Shown piece after piece: positions 1 to 6,670 of a stretch of 16,013 nucleotides of DNA (the stretch's first letter is position 1; every line of letters starts with the position of its first letter). A program made the translations under genes and the position numbers. Below the pieces are notes generated by a model. It did no database searches, had not been told where the DNA came from, and was given only the letters and a program-made list of their open reading frames with translations. The stretch is from CAYGBW01 sp964348185 (GTDB lineage: Bacteria; Desulfobacterota; BSN033; WVXP01): assembly GCA_964348185.1 (NCBI GenBank), contig CAYGBW010000017.1:1-16013 (forward strand). Reading direction: 5' to 3'.

Positions 1-641
1 TCGACTCGCTCCCGGAGGCCAATGTGCAAATCATCCAAGATATTCCTTTTGATCGGGATTTGATCGAAAAGGCCTTCCAGGGCCATCTGATGACCTGTCA
101 TCTCTGCCATGGTGGCGGATCCCTCTTCCCTGGCACCGTGGACTTCCTCCCGGAGATAGTTATTCTCGGCGCAAAGCTTGAGAACCTGCCTCACAGAAGA
201 GAGGAATCGGTTTCGCAGGGTAGAACCCTCCTCCTTCTCTTGTCTCGTCGAGGCCTTCGAGGCTTCCAGGATATCCTTGGCCCGAATCTCCCCCCTCTCC
301 ATCTGATAGGCAACACGGGTGATCCACTCCAGGCCGACAGGACTCTGGAGCAAGAGTCTCTTAGTCCGTTTCCGCCCTTCTTCGATCTTTTTGGCCAGAT
401 TGCATTCCTGCTCTGGACTCAGGAGAGGCACCCTCCCAATCTCTCGGAGATAGGCCCCAACGGAGTAGTAAGTGGAGTAGGGAAAGTATTTGGATCTTGT
501 GAGCTCGTCATCTTCACTACCTGAGAACTTCTCTTCGGAGCCGCCTTCGGACTCCTCCTGAACAAACGGAGATTCCTCCTTCTCCTCAAACGCTCCTAAA
601 CTGTTCGCATTGCTGATAAACTGATTAATGTATGGCTCCAT
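1..641 (-). CDS. sigma-70 family RNA polymerase sigma factor, 5' part (runs off left edge)
   Basis: A sigma factor directs RNA polymerase to promoters. The 213 visible residues start at ATG 641 with an acidic, low-complexity N-terminus. Residues about 59-90 form a clear sigma region 1.2, including VGAYLREIGRVPLLSPEQE and then AKKIEEG. After it, residues about 97-213 (LLLQSPVGLEWI..., MERGEIRAKDIL...) resemble the non-conserved region that RpoD-type factors carry between regions 1.2 and 2.1. Regions 2 to 4 would lie beyond the left edge. The stretch before region 1.2 is short and does not look like canonical region 1.1, so this may be an RpoD-like alternative factor and not the housekeeping one. 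The start is uncertain: no good ribosome site precedes ATG 641, GTG 647 is possible, and the frame stays open upstream to ATG 785, encoding a cysteine cluster (CPxxLKPHNLCPCC). The family call is firm; the start and paralogue type are not. Confidence 0.88.
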   Translation of the reverse strand, partial: MEPYINQFISNANSLGAFEEKEESPFVQEESEGGSEEKFSGSEDDELTRSKYFPYSTYYSVGAYLREIGRVPLLSPEQECNLAKKIEEGRKRTKRLLLQSPVGLEWITRVAYQMERGEIRAKDILEASKASTRQEKEEGSTLRNRFLSSVRQVLKLCAENNYLREEVHGAREEGSATMAEMTGHQMALEGLFDQIPIKRNILDDLHIGLRERV

Positions 642-1021
642 CTCCACTCTCGCTGCTACCTTCTGGTCAAAAGAGCCTTTCAAACTTCCCAAAGAACACG
701 GTAACTCCCAACGCTTATCCGTACAACAAGGGCAGAGATTGTGCGGTTTAAGGGAATCTGGGCACAGGAGTCCGTCCGAACCCATTCCCCATTTTGAAAT
801 CAGGAGTCTTAGGGGGCATACACGCCTTCAAAGCAGATGTCTGAAATAGCCTCTTTGAATGCTGGTCTGCTTCTATCGCTCATTGAAAAGCTGTCAGGCG
901 TAAGAGTTGCGTCCATGGGGTATGCTGCATAAAGAACCCGTTTGAAGAAGGCCCGGATGGGCGTAAAGCTCACAAGGGCATTTTAGCTTTTATCATATCG
1001 GTTAGGATCGTACATGCCCGT
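642..1021. other. spacer between the DUF151 gene and the sigma factor gene
   Basis: No confidently recognised gene. On the minus strand the sigma-factor frame remains open back to a TGA near 824, with ATG 785 as an alternative start. A second minus-strand frame, 809-973, could encode 54 residues and is listed separately at low confidence. I see no clear promoter or terminator here. Confidence 0.4.
809..973 (-). CDS. possible small ORF, 54 aa, unknown function
   Basis: A minus-strand frame starting at GTG 973 (or ATG 919) and ending at TAA 809. I do not recognise the product. The translation has a protein-like composition (basic and aromatic first part, then a segment containing TPDSFSMSDRSRPAFKEAI), without signal peptide or membrane segment. 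It lies downstream of the DUF151 gene and upstream of the sigma factor, on the same strand. No convincing ribosome-binding site precedes either start. It may be the degraded end of an older gene or a chance open frame. Confidence 0.2.
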   Translation of the reverse strand: MSFTPIRAFFKRVLYAAYPMDATLTPDSFSMSDRSRPAFKEAISDICFEGVYAP

Positions 1022-1501
1022 TTAGGCCTTATACTTGAAATCTTCCGGGTTGAGACTCTCCAGGAACTCCTTCAGCTGGTCCTCCTCCATATCCTTATCC
1101 AACTCGATCGTCTTTGCCTTAGAGAGGACCTGTTCGGTCACGTAGATGGGAGCACCTGCAGCAAGTGCGACCGCAATGGCGTCACTAGGCCGGGAGTCTA
1201 TGGTGACTTCCTTCCCCTCGGTCTTGAAGTGGATCAGAGCGTAGAATGTCTTGTCCCTGAGATCCATCACCTCGATCTTTAGAATTTCTGACTGAAAGAG
1301 ACTCACGATATTCCGAATAAGATCGTGAGTCATGGGGCGAGGGGAATAGACGTTTTTCAGCTTCAGGGCGATGGCGTTCGCCTCAAAGGGGCCGATCCAT
1401 ATCGGAAGGGCGTACATGTTTTCGAGATCCGACAAGAGCACGACGAACCCATTTGATGAGGGATCGAAGGTCAAGAACTTTATCTTCATCTCGACAGCCA
1501 T
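1022..1501 (-). CDS. bifunctional nuclease family protein (DUF151)
   Basis: A 159-residue protein of the DUF151 / BFN-domain family. A plant member has been described as a bifunctional nuclease; the bacterial role is largely unknown, so the nuclease label is family-based. The domain fills residues 6-150: an N-terminal beta segment with LPIWIGPFEANAIAL (32-46), then PRPMTHDLI (55-62), and the hallmark DSRPSDAIAVAL (102-113). The last residues are an acidic helix (EEDQLKEFLESLNPEDF). Length matches the single-domain bacterial members. ATG 1501 is preceded by AGAGAGG about 7 bases upstream, which favours it over the internal Met at codon 5. There is no signal peptide, so it should be cytoplasmic. 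It is followed by the sigma factor gene on the same strand after a 380-bp gap. Confidence 0.92.
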   Translation of the reverse strand: MAVEMKIKFLTFDPSSNGFVVLLSDLENMYALPIWIGPFEANAIALKLKNVYSPRPMTHDLIRNIVSLFQSEILKIEVMDLRDKTFYALIHFKTEGKEVTIDSRPSDAIAVALAAGAPIYVTEQVLSKAKTIELDKDMEEDQLKEFLESLNPEDFKYKA

Positions 1502-1631
1502 TTGGAACCTCTCTTTCGCGTTTGTAGCTCGCCTTGATCTTCTAAAATTCTCGATTACCGCTTTTTTGTCTATGTCTCGGTGGGCGAGCTTCGCTGGCTC
1601 GCAACGGCCGTGTTCGTCTTCACACGGAAAA

Positions 1632-1859
1632 TCAGGTGAACAGAGGCCGTATCAACTCCGGCTTCGTGACTGTTTCCACAAATCCTCTGGCCGTGAGAGA
1701 CGCTAACCTGCTTAGTATTTCTCCCTCGGTTACATTTTCCTTTACGCCATCGTCCTCGCCAAACTCATACCATAGATCGAAGGCCGTAAGCTGTTCATAA
1801 GCGGAAAGTATTCATGGAATATTTGGATCCATTTGGTCTACGGTACTGCGTTCTGCCAT
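1632..1859 (-). pseudogene. small gene interrupted by an in-frame TGA (75 codons); recoded or decayed
   Basis: ATG 1859 has a strong ribosome site (AAGGAG, 1875-1870) and reads 15 codons (MAERSTVDQMDPNIP) to a TGA at 1814-1812. The same frame then continues for 59 protein-like codons to TGA 1634-1632, including AFDLWYEFGEDDG and TEGEILSRLASLTARGFVE, which looks like an amphipathic helix-turn of a small DNA-binding or adaptor protein. No in-frame ATG, GTG or TTG lies early in the downstream part, so it would only be expressed by reading the TGA. TGG (Trp) or CGA (Arg) mutated to TGA is the simplest explanation. Selenocysteine is possible, but I could not fold a convincing SECIS stem-loop just after the TGA. 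A probable promoter lies upstream. I do not recognise the family. Confidence 0.5.
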
Positions 1860-1955
1860 TAGGATACCTCTCCTTGGTAACTGCCAAGACCGATGGCTTC
1901 AACACCACAATGTTGTTGATTTGCATTGTTTCTTTTCAAACTGGATAAGGACGCC

Positions 1956-1985
1956 AGGATAATAGAAATAGCAAGGTCCAGTCAA
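1956..1985 (-). promoter_or_regulatory. probable sigma-70 promoter for the TGA-interrupted small gene
   Basis: On the minus strand, TTGACT (1985-1980) is followed after 18 bases by TATCCT (1961-1956). An overlapping TATTAT gives a 15-base spacing. It sits about 100 bases before ATG 1859, pointing at it, in an AT-richer stretch after the response regulator gene. Confidence 0.45.
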
Positions 1986-2041
1986 ACTCAGAAAATGTAA
2001 GCTTGCAAGAAAAAACCCTTGAAAAAACATGATCTGATCAA

Positions 2042-2524
2042 TCACACTCCTTTTCCCTTAGAAAAGCTCCGCTTTGTTCTAAATCCTGCATAGTACTCTC
2101 TAGGTAAATCTGCCAATGTCCTATCTGGATCTATTCTCTTTTCGCATTCATCCAGCCACTTATTGATCTCCTTAATTCTAAAGGGTTTCTCGAATATCTG
2201 ACAGCCAAGCTTTCTGGCCTGTTCGATCTCTCCATCTGTCCAAGCTCCTGACATCACGGCTTTATTCTTCAAAATGCCTTTGCAACCATTGCGTCCCTGA
2301 TTCTCCACGAGATCCAATCCTGTCATGTAAGGCATACTCTTGTCAATAATGAAAATATCTCCACATGGGTGTTCTTGTGAGCACGCGCATTCACGGTCTG
2401 AATAGATAGGACAGAAAAGTGGCGCGGAATAGGGCAGAACTTCATACCCCCGAAGCTCAATGATCGATGAGACCAGAGACCGAATCATTTCATTGTCATC
2501 AATAACGAATGCCCTTAGTTCCAC
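2042..2524 (-). CDS. single-domain response regulator (receiver) with a cysteine-cluster insert
   Basis: A 160-residue stand-alone receiver domain of two-component signalling. Acidic residues D9-D10 (VIDDNE), phospho-acceptor D61 (IIDKSMPYMTGLDL), S92 in the Thr/Ser position (AVMSG) and K113 (FEKPF) are all present, so it should be phosphorylatable. Between beta-2 and beta-3 it has an insert with four cysteines, C38, C46, C48 and C54, spaced C-x7-C-x-C-x5-C. A basic tail of about 30 residues follows the domain. There is no output domain, so it would act by protein contact, as CheY or Spo0F do. The start is GTG 2524 with GAAGGG just upstream. The gene lies downstream of the universal stress gene on the same strand, and a 43-codon ORF overlaps its start. 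No histidine kinase is visible. Confidence 0.9.
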   Translation of the reverse strand: MELRAFVIDDNEMIRSLVSSIIELRGYEVLPYSAPLFCPIYSDRECACSQEHPCGDIFIIDKSMPYMTGLDLVENQGRNGCKGILKNKAVMSGAWTDGEIEQARKLGCQIFEKPFRIKEINKWLDECEKRIDPDRTLADLPREYYAGFRTKRSFSKGKGV

Positions 2525-2646
2525 AGACCCTTCACCATCGGTGAGGAGAAGTGAGTCACCGTCAGCAACTCGTTTGGCCCTCTGGAATGAGTTCTGGCAA
2601 GTATAGAAGGAGAAAAGATCCAGAGGAACAGCAGGGGAAGTCGCAT
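2515..2646 (-). CDS. possible 43-aa ORF overlapping the response regulator start
   Basis: ATG 2646 is preceded by GGAGGGAC. The ORF encodes 43 residues beginning MRLPLLFLWIFSPSILA, which resembles a short signal peptide, and ends at TAA 2517-2515, overlapping the GTG start of the response regulator by 10 bases in another frame. That layout, between the universal stress gene and the regulator, would suit translational coupling. I recognise no family. It could also be the leftover start of a lost exported protein, or chance. Confidence 0.35.
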   Translation of the reverse strand: MRLPLLFLWIFSPSILARTHSRGPNELLTVTHFSSPMVKGLWN

Positions 2647-2696
2647 GTCCCTCCAGGCTTTCCTATTTGCCCTCATAGGGAGCTTGTACAGAGGAC

Positions 2697-3158
2697 TTAC
2701 TTAACGATCGCTACGGGGCAATCAGCCAGATAGCAAACTTTCTGGGAAACGCTTCCAAGCAAGAGGGCCTCGAGCCTGCCCAATCCACGACTTCCAACAA
2801 CAATCATATCCATGCTGTTTTCCTTAGCAAAACTAAGGATCCCCTCTGCCGGATCTCCATGTACGACAGCCGACTGAACATTCTGAACGCCTCTCCTGTT
2901 GACATCCCATCTCGCGGCCTCCAAAATGTCTTCGCCGGCTTTTCTCAGGCGAACATCTTGGGGCAACTGGGAAATCCCCTCCTCTTCGAGCCTCTGGAGA
3001 ATTCCGGGTTCAAAAACGCTTTCGGATAGGCTGGACTCAGGGGCGACGTGGAGGAGGCAAATCGTGGCACTACATTCCAAGGCAATATGGGAGGCAAACT
3101 CTATGGCCTTTTTCGCATGCTCGGAACCATCCGTTGCGACGAGGATTTTCTGAAGCAT
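2697..3158 (-). CDS. universal stress protein, UspA family
   Basis: A 153-residue single-domain universal stress protein, a cytoplasmic nucleotide-binding fold linked to stress survival. It opens with the typical ILVATDGSEHAKKAIEFA (D10 near the nucleotide). Near the end it has the ATP-type loop G-x2-G-x9-G-S: GSRGLGRLEALLLGSVS, residues 122-138, followed by V-x-x-LADCPVAIVK. The loop suggests an ATP-binding rather than a non-nucleotide subtype. I chose ATG 3158 because GGGGTGA sits about 7 bases upstream; a longer reading from 3188 lacks this. A good promoter lies at 3239-3266. The response regulator follows on the same strand after 172 bp, with the 43-aa ORF in between, so the three may form an operon. 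Confidence 0.93.
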   Translation of the reverse strand: MLQKILVATDGSEHAKKAIEFASHIALECSATICLLHVAPESSLSESVFEPGILQRLEEEGISQLPQDVRLRKAGEDILEAARWDVNRRGVQNVQSAVVHGDPAEGILSFAKENSMDMIVVGSRGLGRLEALLLGSVSQKVCYLADCPVAIVK

Positions 3159-3238
3159 TGACCGGTCACCCCTTTTTGAAATCAGCAAAACCGATCTTCA
3201 GAAGGTCATATTTTCTCTCCGAGAGGAGTTCTTACCCC

Positions 3239-3266
3239 ATTAAAACAAATCCTCCGGGGAAGTCAA
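3239..3266 (-). promoter_or_regulatory. probable sigma-70 promoter for the universal stress gene
   Basis: On the minus strand, TTGACT (3266-3261), a 16-base spacer, then TTTAAT (3244-3239); each box matches consensus at 5 of 6. It gives a leader of about 75 bases before ATG 3158. The leader contains the dyad CTCTC-G-GAGAG. Confidence 0.55.
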
Positions 3267-3326
3267 GGAAATTGTGATTTGTTCCTGTATGGAGGTAGGA
3301 TTGATTCCGTTCTTCCCCAGGAGGGA

Positions 3327-4796
3327 CTAGGAAAATGCTTTTGCTCTTCTTTCGTCGACATCTTTTACAATCCCCTTCACCTGATCCTGAACCGAATTGG
3401 ACAACGGTTTGGGCTCGTGGTTTTCCAGGATCCATCTCACTTTTTCATCGGCTTTGGCTTTGAGCGTCTTGCCCCCTTCTGACTTCCAACCCTCATAATT
3501 CTGCCGGTCCAGCATCTGTGAAATCCAGATCTCTTCCTTAAAGTGTTTGGATGTGTGTTCCAAAGAAAGAAAATCCCCCCCAGGTCCCACCTCGTCGATC
3601 ACATCGAGTGCAAGTGTTTCCTCTGAAACCTCGAAACTTCTGAGAACCCGTTTGACGCTCGCAATCATCTCATCACATATCGTCAGAAGTCCCAGAGAAG
3701 ACGTGAAGCCAGATTCCATATAGCCGACGTCATGCACCAAACTGGATCCAGCCAGAGACGAGAGCATGAGGCTCTCGCCAGCCTCAAAGGCTGCTTGTTG
3801 GTCAATGGTCTTGGCATCTGTGCAGCCACCCGTGCTAAAGGCCGGCAGGCCATAGAATTGTGCCAACTCTGTCCTGACGATTCGACTGATGAAAACCTCA
3901 GGCGCCCCGTAAGAGAAAACCGCTGTCCGTGGATCCAGGATATTGGGACCCCCGCCATAAACGACGGGCGCACCTTCTTTCTTGAGCTGAGCGAGGATTA
4001 TTCCAGTGAGAGATTCAGCATTGGAAAGGGCAAAAGCCCCAGCGAGCGTTACCGGGGCCGTGCCGCCTGCTGAAGGCGCCGGGACATACATAACGGGGAT
4101 TCCGTGGTCCACGGAAAACAGCAGCTTATCGATCGATTCTTTTGGATGCTTCAATGGGGAAATCGGTTCCACATAATGACAAATGAAAGGGTTGCTTTGA
4201 AAAGCCTCGTCAGACCCCGCAACCGCTGCGCACATGTCATATATGCCCTTGATCCCATCGATATCCCAACTCGTAAACAGGATCGGTTTTGTGGTGTTCA
4301 ACACCATGGCCTCGAAATGATGGACATCCTCGCGTCCTTTGGGAACGTCTGTGGCAAGGGCAAAGGACATGGCAAAATCTATGTTGGGAAGATAGTCCAC
4401 GACTCTCGCTGCTTTCGCGGCGTCGTGTTTCAGGCTGGGCCGTCTCTCCCCCGTGTAAGGGTCAAGGGTATAGGGGGTCTCTGATCCCGGGCCATAATAC
4501 ACGTTGTTTCCCTCCAAGAAGAGGATCCTCCTCCCATATCGATCGCTCAAGACCACCCTTTTGGGCACACTGGCCAAGGCCGCTTCGACCATGAACGGGG
4601 GTATCTTGACCCGCCTGTCGTCAACGACCCTCGCCCCTGAGGCTGACAGCATTTCTACTGCCTCATGGGAATAGAATTCCATACCCGTCCTCTCCAGGAT
4701 TTCAAGAGAAGCCTGGTGGATTCTTTCCTTCTGTTCTTGAGAGAGATAGGTCATGATCGGTCTCTGCCGATAAACGAAATCCTCATTGATTCCCAT
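3327..4796 (-). CDS. trimethylamine methyltransferase (MttB) family protein, without pyrrolysine
   Basis: A 489-residue protein of the MttB superfamily. Members transfer a methyl group from a quaternary or tertiary amine to a cognate corrinoid protein, feeding one-carbon metabolism. Hallmarks include an N-terminal LSQEQKERIHQASLEILERTG, the YGPGSETPYTLDPYTGERR segment, PISPLKHP, PSAGGTAPVTLAGAFALSNAE, YGGGPNILDPRT and STGGCTDAKTIDQQAAFEAG. The reading frame has no internal TAG, so it belongs to the non-pyrrolysine branch, whose characterised members include glycine betaine methyltransferase; the substrate here is unknown. ATG 4796 has GAGGAG about 9 bases upstream; a TTG at 4835 is a weaker alternative. 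No corrinoid protein or corrinoid methyltransferase gene is in the window. The gene lies downstream of the PLP enzyme on the same strand with a 277-bp gap. Confidence 0.9.
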   Translation of the reverse strand: MGINEDFVYRQRPIMTYLSQEQKERIHQASLEILERTGMEFYSHEAVEMLSASGARVVDDRRVKIPPFMVEAALASVPKRVVLSDRYGRRILFLEGNNVYYGPGSETPYTLDPYTGERRPSLKHDAAKAARVVDYLPNIDFAMSFALATDVPKGREDVHHFEAMVLNTTKPILFTSWDIDGIKGIYDMCAAVAGSDEAFQSNPFICHYVEPISPLKHPKESIDKLLFSVDHGIPVMYVPAPSAGGTAPVTLAGAFALSNAESLTGIILAQLKKEGAPVVYGGGPNILDPRTAVFSYGAPEVFISRIVRTELAQFYGLPAFSTGGCTDAKTIDQQAAFEAGESLMLSSLAGSSLVHDVGYMESGFTSSLGLLTICDEMIASVKRVLRSFEVSEETLALDVIDEVGPGGDFLSLEHTSKHFKEEIWISQMLDRQNYEGWKSEGGKTLKAKADEKVRWILENHEPKPLSNSVQDQVKGIVKDVDERRAKAFS

Positions 4797-4899
4797 GGCG
4801 CCATACTCCTCTCTTGGAGGGACGAGGCTGTTCAATTCACCTCAGATACTACCCCACTAAAGCCGAGTATTCAGGCGGGGGCTGGAGAGGCCTGAGTTT

Positions 4900-4935
4900 T
4901 TTTGGCCAATCGTCGTCCCCCCCGATTGGCCAAAA
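4900..4935. repeat. 13-bp perfect inverted repeat (hairpin)
   Basis: Arms TTTTGGCCAATCG (4900-4912) and CGATTGGCCAAAA (4923-4935) enclose a 10-base C-rich loop. It lies between the PLP enzyme and MttB genes. In neither direction is the stem followed by a T run, so it is not a textbook intrinsic terminator. It could be an atypical terminator, an RNA-processing or stabilising hairpin, or an operator. Confidence 0.7.
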
Positions 4936-5073
4936 GGAGAAAAACCGCTCCCCTCTCCGCGGCTCTGCGGTAAGTCATCTTTTGACCGGGATTCTTCGTT
5001 TCTTCCTGATATAACGCGTCTTGGGTTGCGGAGCGCGTTGGAACGAACAAAGGCAACGGGAATGAAAACGAGA

Positions 5074-6279
5074 TCAGACCCTGTCCAACGCCTGTTGGAG
5101 ATCCTCGATCAGATCCTCCGCATTTTCGATTCCCACGGATAACCGGATGAGACTTTTCGGAATCTGGGCCTTGTCCATTTCCTCATCGGTCAGGTCCGCA
5201 AAATTTGTACTGGGCGGGTGGCAAATGACACTTCTCGACGAGCCTTCATGGATTGCCTGGGTAATTGTGTTCAGGGAGTCGAGGAATTCGAAGGCTTTTC
5301 CCATCCCTTTATCTTTCAGAGAAAAGGAGAGAAGTCCACCATACAACCCGTTCATCTGATCTTTGGCCAGGGCATGTTGGGGATGGCTTTCGAGCCCTGG
5401 GTAGTTCACCCGTGCGACTTTTGGGTGTTTTTCCAAGAAAGCTGCCACTCTCATGCCCGTTTCCGTATGCCGGACCATGCGCAATTTGAGCGTTTCTAGA
5501 CCCAGGAGACAAAGCCAACAGTTGAAGGGCGATGGCGCCGTCCCATACTGTAGATATTCCGTTCTTCTGATCTCCTCAATCCAGTCCTTTCGGGCTACCA
5601 GCACACCGCCCAGCGTCGTAGCGTTTCCCGTGATGTATTTAGAGACCGACTCCACCACGGCAGTGGCACCCAGCTCAAGGGGTTTCTGGCCGACCGGAGT
5701 GGCCAGGGTATTGTCTACGATGAGAGGCACGTCATAGGTTTTTGTCATGTCGGACAGTTTCTTGATGTCTGCAATGACCAATCCTGGATTACTGGGCGTT
5801 TCCACATAGGCAAATCGGGTCCCCTTCCGGAGTTTTCCCTCCCATTCTGACAGATCGGTCGGATTGTTAACGACATGGACTTTGACCCCGAATTTCCGAA
5901 AGGTCTTCGTGAATAGCTCGAATGCCCTCATGTAGATCCGATTTGAAACAACGCACTGCGCCCCCTGCTCCAACAAATAACTGGCTATGGAAAAAATGGC
6001 CGACATGCCCGAAGATGTGGCCAATCCTGCCTCCCCTTCTTCGAGGAGGGCCATCCTTCTCTCAAGAATATCGTTGGTGGGATTGTGCCGCCGGGTGTAA
6101 ATATAATCCATATGGGGGTCCGTCGGATCAAAGATTCTTCTGGCCATTTCCGCGCTCTCTAAAGGATACGATACGGTCTGATAGAGCGGAGGAGACAGAG
6201 ACTTTTCCGCAACGGTCCTTGCCTTATCAAATCCACCGAGGACACTCAAGGTTTCGTCCTGCAGGTCCACCACTTTCAT
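5074..6279 (-). CDS. Cys/Met-metabolism PLP-dependent enzyme (cystathionine gamma-synthase / methionine gamma-lyase type)
   Basis: A 401-residue fold-type I PLP enzyme, the usual family length. It shows YTRRHNPTNDILERR (61-75), the cofactor-phosphate motif SSGM (89-92), Y116 stacking on PLP, D189 in VDNTLATPVG, and the Schiff-base lysine K214 in SVSKYITGNATTLGG. C-terminal CHPPSTNFADLT and LIRLSVGIENAEDLI are typical. The family includes cystathionine gamma-synthase, cystathionine gamma-lyase, O-acetylhomoserine sulfhydrylase and methionine gamma-lyase; sequence inspection alone does not choose among them. The common T/H residues after the lysine (KYINGHSD) are replaced by TGNAT, so the substrate may differ. 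ATG 6279 is preceded by AGGAGG (6293-6288) at ideal spacing. It is divergent from the alcohol dehydrogenase and lies upstream of the MttB gene on the same strand. Confidence 0.92.
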   Translation of the reverse strand: MKVVDLQDETLSVLGGFDKARTVAEKSLSPPLYQTVSYPLESAEMARRIFDPTDPHMDYIYTRRHNPTNDILERRMALLEEGEAGLATSSGMSAIFSIASYLLEQGAQCVVSNRIYMRAFELFTKTFRKFGVKVHVVNNPTDLSEWEGKLRKGTRFAYVETPSNPGLVIADIKKLSDMTKTYDVPLIVDNTLATPVGQKPLELGATAVVESVSKYITGNATTLGGVLVARKDWIEEIRRTEYLQYGTAPSPFNCWLCLLGLETLKLRMVRHTETGMRVAAFLEKHPKVARVNYPGLESHPQHALAKDQMNGLYGGLLSFSLKDKGMGKAFEFLDSLNTITQAIHEGSSRSVICHPPSTNFADLTDEEMDKAQIPKSLIRLSVGIENAEDLIEDLQQALDRV

Positions 6280-6670
6280 TTGGATTTCCTCCTAATATCA
6301 AGGGCTAGTCCTCTTCTTTTTTGCCTCTATTCTGCCGGATATCATGAATTCATTCTGTACTGCGTACTTGAAGCATCCGCTCCCTTGGTTACCAGAAGCT
6401 GAGCAGTCCAATCCAAGGATCTCACCCTTTTCGGTATTTCTCTTTTTCGCTGATCTCTCTGTCACCCCCCCCAGACGAACACCCTGTTCACGATCCCCCA
6501 TTGATTCCACAGAATCATCGGCCTTGAAATGCTCTTGTAACTACCGGTGTATTATTATACTCTACAGGCTTCATTTCCTGTGGGAGAGGGGGAGAGACGA
6601 TCGAAACAAGGCCATGCTCAGGCAAATCTGCCTATCGAATCAATGAGTTACAAAAAAAGGAGAAACCAGG
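6280..6670. other. divergent intergenic region between the PLP enzyme and the alcohol dehydrogenase
   Basis: No gene recognised in 391 bp. It must carry the promoters for both flanking genes. Small dyads are present: the 10-bp palindrome ATGAATTCAT (6344-6353) and GTAC-TGC-GTAC (6357-6367), both on the side of the PLP gene, where a repressor could act. On the plus strand TTGTAA (6535-6540) and TATACT (6556-6561) are only 15 bases apart, so a promoter for the dehydrogenase is suggested but weak. Confidence 0.4.

Noticed and set aside
24..524. Plus-strand open frame of 166 codons at the left edge
   Set aside because: It is the shadow of the sigma factor, whose minus-strand translation shows a clear region 1.2.
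1812..1860. SECIS element just after the in-frame TGA
   Set aside because: I tried to fold the 40 bases after the TGA and found only a 3-bp CCG/CGG stem, too weak to call.
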